Of a stretch of 64,000 bases of DNA, positions 52,888 through 62,456 are shown in pieces. The position numbers were made by a program, and so were the translations under genes. Numbering within the stretch: position 1 is the stretch's first letter; each line of letters starts with the position of its first letter. Source of the stretch: Calothrix sp. HK-06 (GTDB taxonomy: Bacteria; Cyanobacteriota; Cyanobacteriia; Cyanobacteriales; Nostocaceae). The notes beneath the pieces were generated by a model. It did not search any database. It worked only from the letters and a program-made list of their open reading frames with translations, and was not told the origin of the DNA. The stretch lies in contig NZ_MRCD01000047.1 of the NCBI RefSeq assembly GCF_001904745.1, positions 1-64,000 on the forward strand, in the 5' to 3' direction.

Positions 52888-53097
52888 TTAGTTTGTCAAC
52901 GACTCCCCCAGTATTTGTCGGTCTACGCTCGCTATCGTAATTTCCCCTCGCCCAATCATCTCCATTAACTGAGAGCGGCTCATCCCCAGCTTGGAAGCTT
53001 GGTTGTCCAAACCTTGCGCCCCCGTATGAGTCAATCCCACGCTGTATTGAGTTTTCCTCTCCCCATATTCCCGATGTTTCGATTTCGGTTTCGCCAT
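52888..53097 (-). CDS. ribbon-helix-helix-like DNA-binding protein, possibly frameshifted (copy 2)
   Basis: Identical to 32,561-32,770. The same early stop, G5 run and open -1 frame coding for a coiled coil (to 52,775) are present, so the arrangement predates or was copied with the duplication. Confidence 0.65.
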   Translation of the reverse strand: MAKPKSKHREYGERKTQYSVGLTHTGAQGLDNQASKLGMSRSQLMEMIGRGEITIASVDRQILGESLTN

Positions 53098-53121
53098 TCG
53101 CTGTAACCATGTTGTGTACTT

Positions 53122-53199
53122 CTTATATAAGATAGCAAGCTTCGGTACAACAAATATTGTATAAAATGCTGTCAATATTTGCAAATCTTGTATAAGATG
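53122..53199. promoter_or_regulatory. three 13-bp operator-like repeats (copy 2)
   Basis: Same three TATAAGAT-type repeats as 32,795-32,872. Confidence 0.55.
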
Positions 53200-53382
53200 T
53201 TGAGTAGTGAAAACTAGCGAGTGACCTAATCAGGTTGATACGGCGCCTCTATGCCACAACCCGTCCTTGTTGAGTTAGTACCAAAATAGTACGCATCCAC
53301 AAAAAGACACTTTATGGAGGGAAATGTACACGCAAAGCCTCAATACGAACACTAAAAGCCTCAAGTATCCCTACGTCTATAT

Positions 53383-53691
53383 ATGACCTCAACACGAATA
53401 GTACTGCCATCAAGACATAAACCATTTGCTGAAGATCTGTTGCAGGTCACTGGTATAGATTCTCTGTCGAACTTGTTCGTTATTCTCCTAACTCGCTATG
53501 GTTCACATTTAAAAGCAAGTTGGAATATATCCCAAACGATTACAGAGACTATTACTCAGCCTAGTATTACTACTGCGACAACCCCACCGATTACAACTGC
53601 AAAAATTTATAACTTCCCAGAGCCACAAACTCAGGAAACAGAAGTTGATCCACTTATCGCAAGAATCGCAGGGCTAGTAGATTTGTTTTAA
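53383..53691 (+). CDS. hypothetical element protein, 102 aa (copy 2)
   Basis: Identical to 33,056-33,364. Confidence 0.55.
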   Translation: MTSTRIVLPSRHKPFAEDLLQVTGIDSLSNLFVILLTRYGSHLKASWNISQTITETITQPSITTATTPPITTAKIYNFPEPQTQETEVDPLIARIAGLVDLF

Positions 53692-53725
53692 TAGCAACCG
53701 CACTGTTGAATGCGGACGGTTGCTA
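53692..53725 (+). terminator. hairpin after 102-aa gene (copy 2)
   Basis: Same TAGCAACCG/CGGTTGCTA stem as 33,365-33,398. Confidence 0.5.
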
Positions 53726-53774
53726 ACTCTAGTCCACCAAAAAAATAAACAAGAGGTATTAAGGATTTTACAAC

Positions 53775-54068
53775 ATGCCAAAATTTGTAGGTTATTACTG
53801 CGGCGCCTTCCCCAAAGACGAGGGATTGCTTAACGATATGGTTGAAACTTGGGGCGGCACATTTGAAAAGTTAAACAACGCTCAACGCCTCTGGATAGTA
53901 AAGTCAATTGCCAACGTCTTGTTTGAACAGCATCCAATGTCGGAACAGGATGCGCCCAATGACAGCGAAGTGGAAGAAGTAATAGAGCGATTGAACGAGT
54001 TAATGCCAGGTGACATGGTTGGTTTACTAGAAGCTTTAATCGCTCAAATCAAACACTACAACAATTAA
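53775..54068 (+). CDS. hypothetical element protein, 97 aa (copy 2)
   Basis: Identical to 33,448-33,741. Confidence 0.6.
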   Translation: MPKFVGYYCGAFPKDEGLLNDMVETWGGTFEKLNNAQRLWIVKSIANVLFEQHPMSEQDAPNDSEVEEVIERLNELMPGDMVGLLEALIAQIKHYNN

Positions 54069-54082
54069 ACTTACGTAATTAT

Positions 54083-54580
54083 ATGCAACATAACTACGGT
54101 CAAATATGGCGCCGACATGGTTCGTTGATTGTGTTTGGTGTGTTAGTAGCTAGTTCCTTGTCCTTTGGGTATAAGGATATACAAAGTAACATGCAATCGC
54201 TTTCAGTAGCGCGTCAAACAATTGCTAGTAACGAAAATAAACAACGCTTACTAGATGAGCAGTTCAAGCGGGAACAGCAAGCCTCTAAAATAGCCCAATC
54301 CCGGTATAAATCCGGTTGTGTCATGGTTGTAGCCGCTAACTCTCCCAGAAATTTAGCAACTTTAGTGGAAGGAGAACCAGTATTAGACCGAACTACCAAA
54401 AACCCGTTACCACTTAACACGGTGGTCTGTGATGGTATTGGAAACACTGGGACGATTGTACGAAGCGTTAATGGTCTAGTTGTAGGGAATATGGCATTTA
54501 CAGGAAATAGGGAATTAGCCATAGACACAATCAAAAAGATTAGAGGCGCCAAAGTTTATTACGTAACACCAAGTAAATAG
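54083..54580 (+). CDS. single-pass membrane protein, 165 aa (copy 2)
   Basis: Identical to 33,756-34,253. Confidence 0.6.
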   Translation: MQHNYGQIWRRHGSLIVFGVLVASSLSFGYKDIQSNMQSLSVARQTIASNENKQRLLDEQFKREQQASKIAQSRYKSGCVMVVAANSPRNLATLVEGEPVLDRTTKNPLPLNTVVCDGIGNTGTIVRSVNGLVVGNMAFTGNRELAIDTIKKIRGAKVYYVTPSK

Positions 54581-54592
54581 GACTGTTTAAAT

Positions 54593-55300
54593 ATGGCGGG
54601 ACTCGGCTCAAAGGGTGCTACCAGTTCGACTTATGGTAGCGCAAACAAAACAAAGGTACCAACTAAATGGTTAAGAGTACTGTATTGGTTACTCGTTGCA
54701 AGTGGTGTTTATTTTGCATTTCTGAATATTTCACCCTATGCAAAAGCTGTAAGCTATTTAGGTACTCAAGCGATTGACGATGCATTTATTAAGCTTATCT
54801 CTATTATCCCTATAATTAACGGGCTTGCTTCAATATTTGGCATGGGTATTACTTGGTCGCTTGGTTTAGTACTGTGGGGAATTGTTCAAATTATCGAACT
54901 GTTACCTATAATTCTTTATAATCATGAGGGTTTTATGGCAACAGTAATTGGTCAAGCGGATAGACGAACACGCTACACCGAGAAGGACACAGATGACCCC
55001 ACATTAAAACAGATGAAACGAGTCTATAATGCTATGCCTACAAGCATGATTCGCAACCTAGAACGCTTACGCATAGCGATTTACGTACTAGACTTTCTAA
55101 TCTGTTTTACCGTGTATAGTCCTGTAGCTTCTGGTAAAATTACAGATTTTTTCTGGATTATTGCCACTGGACAATGGGGACAGATTGACGTAGGTAACTT
55201 ATTGCTAGCTGCTATTACTTTGTTTGCAGTCGAGCTAATAGTTAGCTTAATTATATGGGTAGGTAAATTAGCCTATAACTACAACGAATCAACCAAGTAA
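54593..55300 (+). CDS. polytopic membrane protein, 235 aa (copy 2)
   Basis: Identical to 34,266-34,973. Confidence 0.65.
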   Translation: MAGLGSKGATSSTYGSANKTKVPTKWLRVLYWLLVASGVYFAFLNISPYAKAVSYLGTQAIDDAFIKLISIIPIINGLASIFGMGITWSLGLVLWGIVQIIELLPIILYNHEGFMATVIGQADRRTRYTEKDTDDPTLKQMKRVYNAMPTSMIRNLERLRIAIYVLDFLICFTVYSPVASGKITDFFWIIATGQWGQIDVGNLLLAAITLFAVELIVSLIIWVGKLAYNYNESTK

Positions 55301-55302
55301 AA

Positions 55303-55345
55303 ACAAAATCCCTAGCAGGTTTATGATGCTTGCTAGGGATTTTGT
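55303..55345 (+). terminator. strong hairpin between membrane protein and ATPase genes (copy 2)
   Basis: Same 15-bp perfect stem as 34,976-35,018. Confidence 0.75.
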
Positions 55346-55373
55346 TGTGTAATCGTTTAGCTAAGAAATAAGT

Positions 55374-56900
55374 ATGACACGTTTTAATCCTGACCGTAAA
55401 CATAAAACTCCTGAAGAATGGTCACAAGAAGCTTACCGAGTAACTAGCTCAAATAATCTACAATTTCATGTAATTGGAGGATTAATAATTAGTGTGCTGG
55501 TTGCAGGCGCCACGACCCCAATCACTGGCGGATTGATTGCAGCTTACACATTATGGACCGCGTGGAAGCGTAGCGACGATATCCAGCGCAACCAATCGGC
55601 AATCATTGAAGCTGGATGCATCGCCCAAGTGTTAGAGGGCGATAACTTTCAAGATTATTTAGCCCAATGTGGACACAACTCGGTAATAAGTGAGCTAGAT
55701 TACGCTAAACAGCGCGGTTTACCACTCTCCAATGATGCAATTGACTATTTAGAAGCACTCCCAGAAGTTACACCAGTAAAATCAATTGCAATGGGCGCCG
55801 AGTATGGCGACATTAACCGAGCTAGTCATGCAACTAATAAAACGGCTATCGAAACTTACAATCCGTCAACGAGTTCTCAAATTGATATTGTAGGGGAGAT
55901 GACTAACCGTATTCAAAATATTTTTGGTGTTGGTCAAGGTGGTAGCGGTAAAGGAATGTTACTTGCCAATGCTTGTCGTGCTGTCAAAGCGAAGCATCCA
56001 GGTAAAAAAATATTTCTGATTAACGGTAAAGATGACCCCAAAGAGCATAGTTACTTTGCTGGTGTAGTTGATGTCGAAAAACGTTTGCACTGCGAAACCG
56101 CAAAGCCTCAAACAGTAGCAGCATGGTTTGAGGCATCAATCTCTCAGTATGACGATTTTGCAGTACAAAATAATGGTGCATTATTAATTGTTGACGAGGG
56201 AACTATTATTGGCACCAAATTAAAAGATGCAAAATCGAACGCATTAAATGACAAAATTATTGGTATTACCAGCTGCGGTGGGAGTACGGGTAAAAACATT
56301 TGGGTGTTTGTTCAAACTCCTTTTGCTAGTGGTAGTGGTTCTACATTAAGCGCGATATCTCAAATGATTAGTATTGTGGTCGTTAGAGGGGATGCTATAG
56401 GAGTATTGGAACAGTGGAAACGTTCAGCTTTGTTTAATAAATTTAACAAGTCAGAGGTTACAGAGTTGGCAAATAATTCTCATTGTAATCGTGCTGTTTA
56501 CTGGGGTGGAAGTGCTAGCTGGTATTCAATGCCAAAACTAACTAATCACTCAGCATATGACCGCGACTCAGGACAATACTTATCTGGTTTTGCCCAGCAA
56601 TCAGAAAATAAAAGCAGTAATTTAGATGCCATCACCAAACTGGAAAATAGCTTGCACTCTAACTTAAATACTGAGGAAAGCATGTCAGATACATCTTTGT
56701 TAATTTTTCACTGGCTTCTAAATAACCGTCTTGATAAGTGGGTTAAATTCAAAGGGAAAGAAGGGAGAGATATGAGCTTTATTAAGTTCCTTAGTGATAA
56801 TAAAATAGATGCCGAGGAAAGGAATAATGCCATTGAAGAGTTAGTAAAACTAAAGAAAATTGACATTTCTCCTGAGAGTGATTCAATTAAAGCACTTTAA
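55374..56900 (+). CDS. membrane-anchored P-loop ATPase, putative packaging/extrusion motor (copy 2)
   Basis: Identical to 35,047-36,573; Walker A GVGQGGSGKG and Walker B LLIVDEG intact. Confidence 0.75.
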   Translation: MTRFNPDRKHKTPEEWSQEAYRVTSSNNLQFHVIGGLIISVLVAGATTPITGGLIAAYTLWTAWKRSDDIQRNQSAIIEAGCIAQVLEGDNFQDYLAQCGHNSVISELDYAKQRGLPLSNDAIDYLEALPEVTPVKSIAMGAEYGDINRASHATNKTAIETYNPSTSSQIDIVGEMTNRIQNIFGVGQGGSGKGMLLANACRAVKAKHPGKKIFLINGKDDPKEHSYFAGVVDVEKRLHCETAKPQTVAAWFEASISQYDDFAVQNNGALLIVDEGTIIGTKLKDAKSNALNDKIIGITSCGGSTGKNIWVFVQTPFASGSGSTLSAISQMISIVVVRGDAIGVLEQWKRSALFNKFNKSEVTELANNSHCNRAVYWGGSASWYSMPKLTNHSAYDRDSGQYLSGFAQQSENKSSNLDAITKLENSLHSNLNTEESMSDTSLLIFHWLLNNRLDKWVKFKGKEGRDMSFIKFLSDNKIDAEERNNAIEELVKLKKIDISPESDSIKAL

Positions 56901-56909
56901 CTTTGAATG

Positions 56910-57036
56910 AAGGTGTGAGGTGTGATGACAAACTTAAAAGTGGGTGTGACATGTGATAACACTTTCACACCTCACACCTTCACACCACCTCACACCTTAG
57001 TGTTCATAAGGGTTACGCTTCCCACACTGGTGTGAC
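56910..57036. repeat. iteron-like cluster of TCACACC / GGTGTGA repeats (copy 2)
   Basis: Same repeats as 36,583-36,709. Confidence 0.65.
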
Positions 57037-57084
57037 TTACTGTTTAAAAAATATTAAAGTGTGAAAATGTTTATAGGTGACAAC

Positions 57085-57432
57085 ATGACAAGTAATTGGA
57101 TACCAAATAATCAAAATAACCCTAATCCAATCCCTTCTTTTTACAATCAAGGATTACCTCTTTATTGGAGGAATGAACAAAGCGGTCAAATTGAAACAGC
57201 GATATTTCGCTTTTTAAATTTTCAGAACAATGAAGTATCAACGCCTCCCACCGATTATCAAATATTCCTGATAAGGTGTTACTTTGAACATTATATAAAT
57301 GCGCTTTGTTGGCAGGTTGACAATGGTGAAATTTTATATGAGCTAAGGGAGGATATTAAATCTATAAAATCAGTAGAATCAATTAATGGATGGATAAATA
57401 AAGCCTTGAGTATTGGATTAGACCCTTTGTAA
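57085..57432 (+). CDS. hypothetical element protein, about 115 aa (copy 2)
   Basis: Identical to 36,758-37,105, with the same start ambiguity. Confidence 0.55.
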   Translation: MTSNWIPNNQNNPNPIPSFYNQGLPLYWRNEQSGQIETAIFRFLNFQNNEVSTPPTDYQIFLIRCYFEHYINALCWQVDNGEILYELREDIKSIKSVESINGWINKALSIGLDPL

Positions 57433-57453
57433 TAAATATTAGGAGTGCAAAAA

Positions 57454-58029
57454 ATGGAAGTAAGCGATAAACAACAATCTATCAACTGGGCAACACAAAT
57501 TTTAGACGGTCAAAATTGGGCAATTATTGATACAGAAACAACAGACCTTAGTGGCAAAGCTCAAATTGTCCAAATAGGTGTCATTACATCTAGTAACCCT
57601 CTAGGGTTACAAACTTATGTAAAACCAACTGTTCCTATAAACATTCAATCAACACAAATACACGGAATAACATCAGCAATGGTTTCTGATGCGTTGTATT
57701 TTGACCAAGTATTTTTAGATGTTTGGAGAGAAATAGGTACCAAAGACGTTATTATTTACAACGCTGATTTTGACCTTAGATTGATAAGACAATCGCTCAA
57801 AGCACGTGGGATACAAATAGCATTCCCAATAAGTGACCGTAGAGGCTGTCGAATATTTACCAATGGAGGAAGTATTCACTGTGCAATGCATTATTACTCT
57901 CAATATGTAGGAGAGTGGAACGATTACCGCGATGACTACAAATGGCAACGATTACCGGGTGGTGACCATAGCGCGCTTGGTGATTGCAAAGCAACGCTTG
58001 AAGTCATTAAATTAATGGCAGTTGCATGA
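57454..58029 (+). CDS. DEDDh 3'-5' exonuclease (copy 2)
   Basis: Identical to 37,127-37,702, catalytic residues intact. Confidence 0.9.
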   Translation: MEVSDKQQSINWATQILDGQNWAIIDTETTDLSGKAQIVQIGVITSSNPLGLQTYVKPTVPINIQSTQIHGITSAMVSDALYFDQVFLDVWREIGTKDVIIYNADFDLRLIRQSLKARGIQIAFPISDRRGCRIFTNGGSIHCAMHYYSQYVGEWNDYRDDYKWQRLPGGDHSALGDCKATLEVIKLMAVA

Positions 58030-59150
58030 GTCTTGAAGAACAAATAAAAGCAGCGAACGCACGATTAAAAGCGGCGAACGCTGCAATAACTATCGAACAA
58101 GATGGAAGTAAACTACGCTTGCGTGGAACATTTCCTCTACGAAGCGGAGAAGGGCGCAAACAGCAACGAATACCTTTAAGTATTAGCGCGTCATCTGAAG
58201 GATTAAAACAAGCGGAATTTGAGGCTTATAGTGTGCGTAGAGCGCTTGATTCTAATAGCTTCAGTTGGGATAAATATTTAAATTCTTCCGAACCGTCCAG
58301 AACTAAAGTTAGCGACTGGGTTGAAGCTTTTGAAAAAGATTATTTTGAAAAAAGGGATTTGACGCCCAAATCCCAAACCACATGGAAAACCGATTATCTA
58401 CATGTATTCAAAAAACTGCCTGTTAATCAACCTCTTACATCAGGCTTAATCCGCAAAACCGTACTATCAACCAAACCGGATACTAAAAGCCGTAAGCGCT
58501 ACTGTATTTGCTTGGGTGCATTAGCCAAATTTGCAGGATTGGATATTACATTAACCTCTTTAGCTGGTAAGTACAATCCCAAATCAGTATCACCACGTAA
58601 TATTCCTGACGATTTTGTAATAGCTGAACAATATTACAAAATTAAGAATGAGTCCTGGCGTTGGGTTTATGGATTGCTTGCAACGTATGGGTTACGTAAT
58701 CATGAGGTATTCCGCATTGATTTTGATCAACTGCGAAGCGGCAATCCAATTTTGCATATATTAGAGGGAAAGACAGGGGCGCGTAGAGTTTGGGCTATTT
58801 ATCCTGAGTGGTTTACTGAGTTTAAATTGTCAAGCGTCAACCTACCCAACGTTGATACTAGTAGTGAGCGTAAAAATTCTGCATTGGGCGCCGCTGTTAC
58901 TCGACGCTTTCAACGCGACAAAATAGGGTTTGCACCGTATAATTTACGTCATGCTTGGGCGATACGCTCTTTAGAGTTTGGGCTAGATATTAGCCTAGCT
59001 GCTCAACAGATGGGACACTCGTTAACCGTTCACAGTGAGTTGTACCACCACTGGATAAGCGACAAGCATCATCAACGCGCTTATGAGGCGTTAATGCTCC
59101 GAGATAATCGACCTGTTGCACCCAGGCTCGATACCCTGACTAAACCCTGA
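58026..59150 (+). CDS. int: tyrosine integrase of the element (copy 2)
   Basis: Identical to 37,699-38,823, with Arg224, Arg308, His331 and Tyr340 intact, so the array carries two intact integrase genes. Confidence 0.92.
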   Translation: MSLEEQIKAANARLKAANAAITIEQDGSKLRLRGTFPLRSGEGRKQQRIPLSISASSEGLKQAEFEAYSVRRALDSNSFSWDKYLNSSEPSRTKVSDWVEAFEKDYFEKRDLTPKSQTTWKTDYLHVFKKLPVNQPLTSGLIRKTVLSTKPDTKSRKRYCICLGALAKFAGLDITLTSLAGKYNPKSVSPRNIPDDFVIAEQYYKIKNESWRWVYGLLATYGLRNHEVFRIDFDQLRSGNPILHILEGKTGARRVWAIYPEWFTEFKLSSVNLPNVDTSSERKNSALGAAVTRRFQRDKIGFAPYNLRHAWAIRSLEFGLDISLAAQQMGHSLTVHSELYHHWISDKHHQRAYEALMLRDNRPVAPRLDTLTKP

Positions 59151-59166
59151 CTAAACCCTGACTAAG
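59134..59166 (+). repeat. three tandem 11-bp units across the integrase stop (copy 2)
   Basis: Same CCCTGACTAAA triplet as 38,807-38,839; unit number is unchanged. Confidence 0.6.
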
Positions 59167-59211
59167 AATATCCGGTTGCTCTATTGCTTTATAATTTCAG
59201 AAATCTAAGCT

Positions 59212-59240
59212 ACCTCGTCACCGCATATGACGAGGTTTTT
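59212..59240 (+). terminator. terminator after integrase (copy 2)
   Basis: Same 9-bp stem and T run as 38,885-38,913. Confidence 0.75.
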
Positions 59241-59247
59241 ATAATTT

Positions 59248-60018
59248 ATGAAACTCTACAACCCGCAAACTATATTACCGTTCCTAAATGTATCTAGTTA
59301 TTTACAAGGAAATACCGCTATTGTTGGAACAAATACAGCATTTAGTAATACTCAAGCTTCTATTAATTGCTCTAATGCAGCCAATATTGGGGCTATAATT
59401 CGCGGCGCCGCTTCTCAAAGTGCTGACTTGCAGCAATGGCAGGACAATACAGGAAATTCGCTTGTAAGAATAAGAGCTAACGGGGATATACAAATTAATA
59501 GCAATAGCTCACTTGTAAACGCTGGCGTTGCGGCTATAGGGTCATCCGCGATTTTCTCTTCTGTTCAGCTTGGCGTGCTAACTACATCTGCTAGAGTTGG
59601 CGCTGTAATTCGTGGCGGGGTGTCTCAATCGGCTGATTTGCAACAATGGCAAAACAACACGGGTGTAACTTTAGCGAGTGTTAGTAGTGCAGGAAATATA
59701 TCAAGTAGTGGAACTATTTCAGCCCCAACGATTCGAGCATTTAACACTGTCGCTAGTGTTTCAGCAATTATTGCTAGAGGCGCCGCTTCTCAAAGTGCTG
59801 ACTTGCAGCTATGGCAAAATAGTGCGAGTGTGACTTTAGCTAGTGTAGAGGCATCAGGAAAAATATTCGCTCAATCGTTTCGACAAGCAACAACATGGTC
59901 TCCACCAACAACAGCAACAAGTCCGGGGGTCGCTGGAGAGTTTGGGTATTCTCAAGGCTATTTATACTACTGCTGGAGTACAAATAATTGGGTACGTGCT
60001 GCACTTTCTACTTTTTGA
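59248..60018 (+). CDS. tail-fibre/spike-like repeat protein, Gln209 variant (copy 2)
   Basis: As 38,921-39,691 but codon 209 is CAA (Gln, A at 59,873). The change lies directly after the third repeat, at the entry to the C-terminal fibre-tip region. Confidence 0.8.
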   Translation: MKLYNPQTILPFLNVSSYLQGNTAIVGTNTAFSNTQASINCSNAANIGAIIRGAASQSADLQQWQDNTGNSLVRIRANGDIQINSNSSLVNAGVAAIGSSAIFSSVQLGVLTTSARVGAVIRGGVSQSADLQQWQNNTGVTLASVSSAGNISSSGTISAPTIRAFNTVASVSAIIARGAASQSADLQLWQNSASVTLASVEASGKIFAQSFRQATTWSPPTTATSPGVAGEFGYSQGYLYYCWSTNNWVRAALSTF

Positions 60019-60176
60019 GTACTATAAAAATTGAGTACTCATATCGGGTAATACTATGGTGTCGATGCTTATAAGTACCAATTATGCTTGCAAATATCTC
60101 TGGACTGCTTGCACTGACTATGTCTACAACTTTTCTATCAGTAATCTTTCGAGGTGAGCAGAGGACATGTGAAGGG

Positions 60177-60219
60177 CTGAAAATCCTCGTGTCACGAGTT
60201 CAAGTCTCGTTCCTGGCAT
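60177..60219 (+). other. attR core (right chromosome junction)
   Basis: Third copy of the 43-bp tRNA-Phe core. After its final T the sequence departs from the element's left end and becomes chromosomal, including a tRNA-type terminator at 60,229. Confidence 0.92.
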
Positions 60220-60228
60220 AACTCTCAG

Positions 60229-60266
60229 AACCCCTGCAAACACTCGTTTGTGGGGGTTTTGTTTTT
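60229..60266 (+). terminator. probable original tRNA-Phe terminator, displaced by the insertion
   Basis: AACCCCTGCAAA pairs with TTTGTGGGGGTT (12 bp, two G-T) around CACTCG, followed by TTTTGTTTTT. It lies 10 bases after the attR core, where the terminator of an uninterrupted tRNA-Phe gene would be. Confidence 0.8.
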
Positions 60267-60591
60267 CTCAAAAACCCCATTTCAGCCATTGCGCGATGGT
60301 GTAAACAGCCTACGGAAAAATGGCACGTTGGACTTTTTTGGCCATAGTTGGCCAATTTATTGGGGTAAATTTGGGGTAAAGCTATAAACGCTTTTTCAGG
60401 GCGCCTCAAACCAACAGTAGGGGCAATGGGCAGTCAGTGAGTGCAGCCACACGTGCGGCTATGCCGCCGAGTGGACTGCCGAACCCCGAAGGGGCAGTAG
60501 TATATATGTCCGAGTGCAAAACTTCTACCAAACATTCTTCTTCCCCACTGCCTACTACTACCTACTGCTAAAAAACAACAGGAGTCAAAGA
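60267..60591. other. intergenic region with GC-rich inverted repeats
   Basis: Upstream of the second integrase. GGCAGTC (60,429-60,435) and GACTGCC (60,474-60,480) bracket further nested inverted repeats (AGCC...GGCT, CCCCGAAGGGG). Could hold arm sites or a promoter of the integrase at 60,592; a minus-strand frame here (60,200-60,409) is not convincing. Confidence 0.45.
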
Positions 60592-61773
60592 ATGAAAGCA
60601 CAAATATCTCAAGGTAAAGCTTCCAAGGGAACCGTCCAAATTAAAAACTCGAATGAACGTTTGCAACTCGTTTTTAGCTACGGGGGAAAACGTCACTATC
60701 TCTCGACAGGTTTTATTGATGTTCCAGCAAACCGTAAGTTGGCAGAAATGAAAGCTAGGCAGATTGAGTTAGATATTCTTTCTGGTCATTTTGACCCAAC
60801 TTTAGCTAAGTACAAGCCAGAATCAGTTCTCTCGACCGTTACCCCCACTTTTACCCCCAAAAATAAACCAATGATTGAAACCGGACTTTCTTTACTCGAT
60901 TTATGGGAAAAGTACACAAACTTTAAGCGCTCTAGTTTGTCACCAAGTACGATAGCGAAGGATTTTACGAATATTTCTCGTTGTATCGACCGAAAGTTAC
61001 CAATTAAAACTTTAGATGGCGCCGTTATAATTCGGGATTGGTTGGTCGAAAATAAAACAAGTTATTCGGCAAAACGAATCTTAACGCAATTAAGTGCTTG
61101 CTGTGATTGGGCAGTGAAATCTCAACTAATCAAGCAAAACCCATTTGAAAATATGGCAACTGACATCAAAGTTTCCAAGGGAAACAAAGAAGACGGGGAT
61201 ATTAATCCTTTCAGCCAAGAAGAACGTGACCAGATTATTGCAGCATTTCAAAGCAACCACCACTATAAGCACTATGCTGCACTGATTGAATTTATGTTCT
61301 ATACAGGTTGCAGACCATCCGAAGCTGTAGCTTTACAGTGGAAACACGTAGCTAAGGACTTTAGCTCAATTCGGTTTGAACAAGCAGTAGTAATTTCTGA
61401 ATCTGGATTAACTTGCAAACAAGGCTTGAAAACTCAGAAGAGACGAATCTTTCCGATTAACGCGCGTCTGGCTAAGTTCTTAAAATCCATCAAGCCAAGC
61501 AATATGACGAGTGAAGCAAAGGTGTTTCCTTCACCCGAAGGTAAATGGATTGATGTTCACAATCTGGCTCAACGAGCTTGGAAAACAGTTCTCTCAACGC
61601 TCTCGGAGATTGAATATCGCAAACTATATCAGACTCGGCACACGTTTATTACCTTGGCGCTTGACAATAAGATGGATGTCAAAGACGTGGCGAAGTTGGT
61701 AGGTAATTCACCAGAAATTATCTATCGACACTATGCAGGGCAAAGTAAAGACATTATCGTGCCAGATTTTTAG
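60592..61773 (+). CDS. second, unrelated tyrosine recombinase/integrase
   Basis: 393 aa from ATG 60592 (GGAG 7 bases upstream; longer upstream frames read through a repeat region). N-terminal arm-binding domain (ASKGTVQIKNSNERLQLVFSYGGKRHYLSTGF), SAM-like core-binding domain, catalytic domain with Arg in YTGCRPSEAV, Arg in YQTRHTFI, Asn in place of the usual second His (VGNSPE), and Tyr in YRHYAG. It is not similar to the 20-kb element's integrase beyond the catalytic pattern. Sitting just beyond attR, it probably belongs to an older element that used the same tRNA-Phe and has since decayed or extends beyond the window. Confidence 0.88.
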   Translation: MKAQISQGKASKGTVQIKNSNERLQLVFSYGGKRHYLSTGFIDVPANRKLAEMKARQIELDILSGHFDPTLAKYKPESVLSTVTPTFTPKNKPMIETGLSLLDLWEKYTNFKRSSLSPSTIAKDFTNISRCIDRKLPIKTLDGAVIIRDWLVENKTSYSAKRILTQLSACCDWAVKSQLIKQNPFENMATDIKVSKGNKEDGDINPFSQEERDQIIAAFQSNHHYKHYAALIEFMFYTGCRPSEAVALQWKHVAKDFSSIRFEQAVVISESGLTCKQGLKTQKRRIFPINARLAKFLKSIKPSNMTSEAKVFPSPEGKWIDVHNLAQRAWKTVLSTLSEIEYRKLYQTRHTFITLALDNKMDVKDVAKLVGNSPEIIYRHYAGQSKDIIVPDF

Positions 61774-61842
61774 TCAAAATCTTTAACTGTATGTAAGCTG
61801 GAATGGCACTATTTCACGCATTTTGAGGCGCCAATAAATTGG

Positions 61843-61912
61843 GTAGGGTGTGTGAAAGCTATTACTATCAATCAACAAGCACGCAAAATACAGTGCTTTC
61901 ACGCACCATCTA
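61843..61912. repeat. hairpin repeat of the TAGGGTGTGTGA family
   Basis: TAGGGTGTGTGAAAGC and GCTTTCACGCACCATCTA form an imperfect stem of about 16 bp. Second member of the family at 13,541-13,610. Confidence 0.7.
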
Positions 61913-61953
61913 ATCAAATAAGTGCCATTTGCATCTTCTGCTGATATATATAG

Positions 61954-61990
61954 TAGAGGTGCCATACCAATCTGTAGTGCGGCGCCTCTA
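61954..61990. repeat. GGCGCC-containing hairpin
   Basis: TAGAGGTGCC (61,954-61,963) and GGCGCCTCTA (61,981-61,990) pair over 10 bp with one G-T. Confidence 0.55.
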
Positions 61991-62044
61991 TCATTGAAGA
62001 TATATCTGTAAGAGGAGGTTTGAAAAGTCGAACAAGGTATAAAT

Positions 62045-62150
62045 TGTCATTTTGAGTGGAGCGTAGCGGAACGTAAACGGAGTTTTCCCGCAGGGTAGAA
62101 TCTAGGATTTGAGCGTATACTTAGATGCTTCACTGCGTTCAGCATGACAT
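62045..62150. repeat. dispersed repeat of the TGTCATTTTGAG family
   Basis: Starts TGTCATTTTGAGTGGAGCG and ends CTGCGTTCAGCATGACA. Longer relative of the unit at 6301-6353. Confidence 0.6.
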
Positions 62151-62456
62151 TCAAGGACACTTTTCAAGCAACCTGTAAGACCTTTTGGCATTTTGCTAGA
62201 ATTTAGCAACCGTCATATGCGTATTATTTTTAACATATTTAGCTTTATTTAAGTGTTTATATTGAGAAAAAGTGGAATTTTTATTTTTGCCTTTAGTATA
62301 AATAATTAAATAATCCATAGTAGTGTACTGAGCTTACTAGCAATTTTTCAATAGTAAAAAGTTGTAGACACACTGACAAACAAGCGAATCGAATTAGGAT
62401 GATATCAGTATGAATTACAGACTTGCTAACGCTTATAGAACTTATGTATTGTTTTG

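Larger units (their letters stand above)
39850..60176 (+). mobile_element. integrated 20,327-bp element, copy 2 of a tandem pair
   Basis: Head-to-tail duplicate of 19,523-39,849. All genes occur at +20,327 with identical predicted proteins, except Gln209 instead of Leu209 in the spike-like protein (T39546 versus A59873). I did not see any insertion or deletion: all offsets are constant. Confidence 0.92.
61774..62456. other. repeat-rich intergenic region
   Basis: 683 bases without a convincing gene. It contains a TAGGGTGTGTGA-type hairpin (61,843-61,912), a GGCGCC hairpin (61,954-61,990) and a TGTCATTTTGAG-type repeat (62,045-62,150). From 62,200 to 62,456 the sequence is AT-rich with nothing recognised. 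Confidence 0.5.

Noticed and set aside
60200-60409. Minus-strand frame of 69 codons over attR
   Set aside because: Covers the att core and the tRNA terminator; no ribosome site or family.
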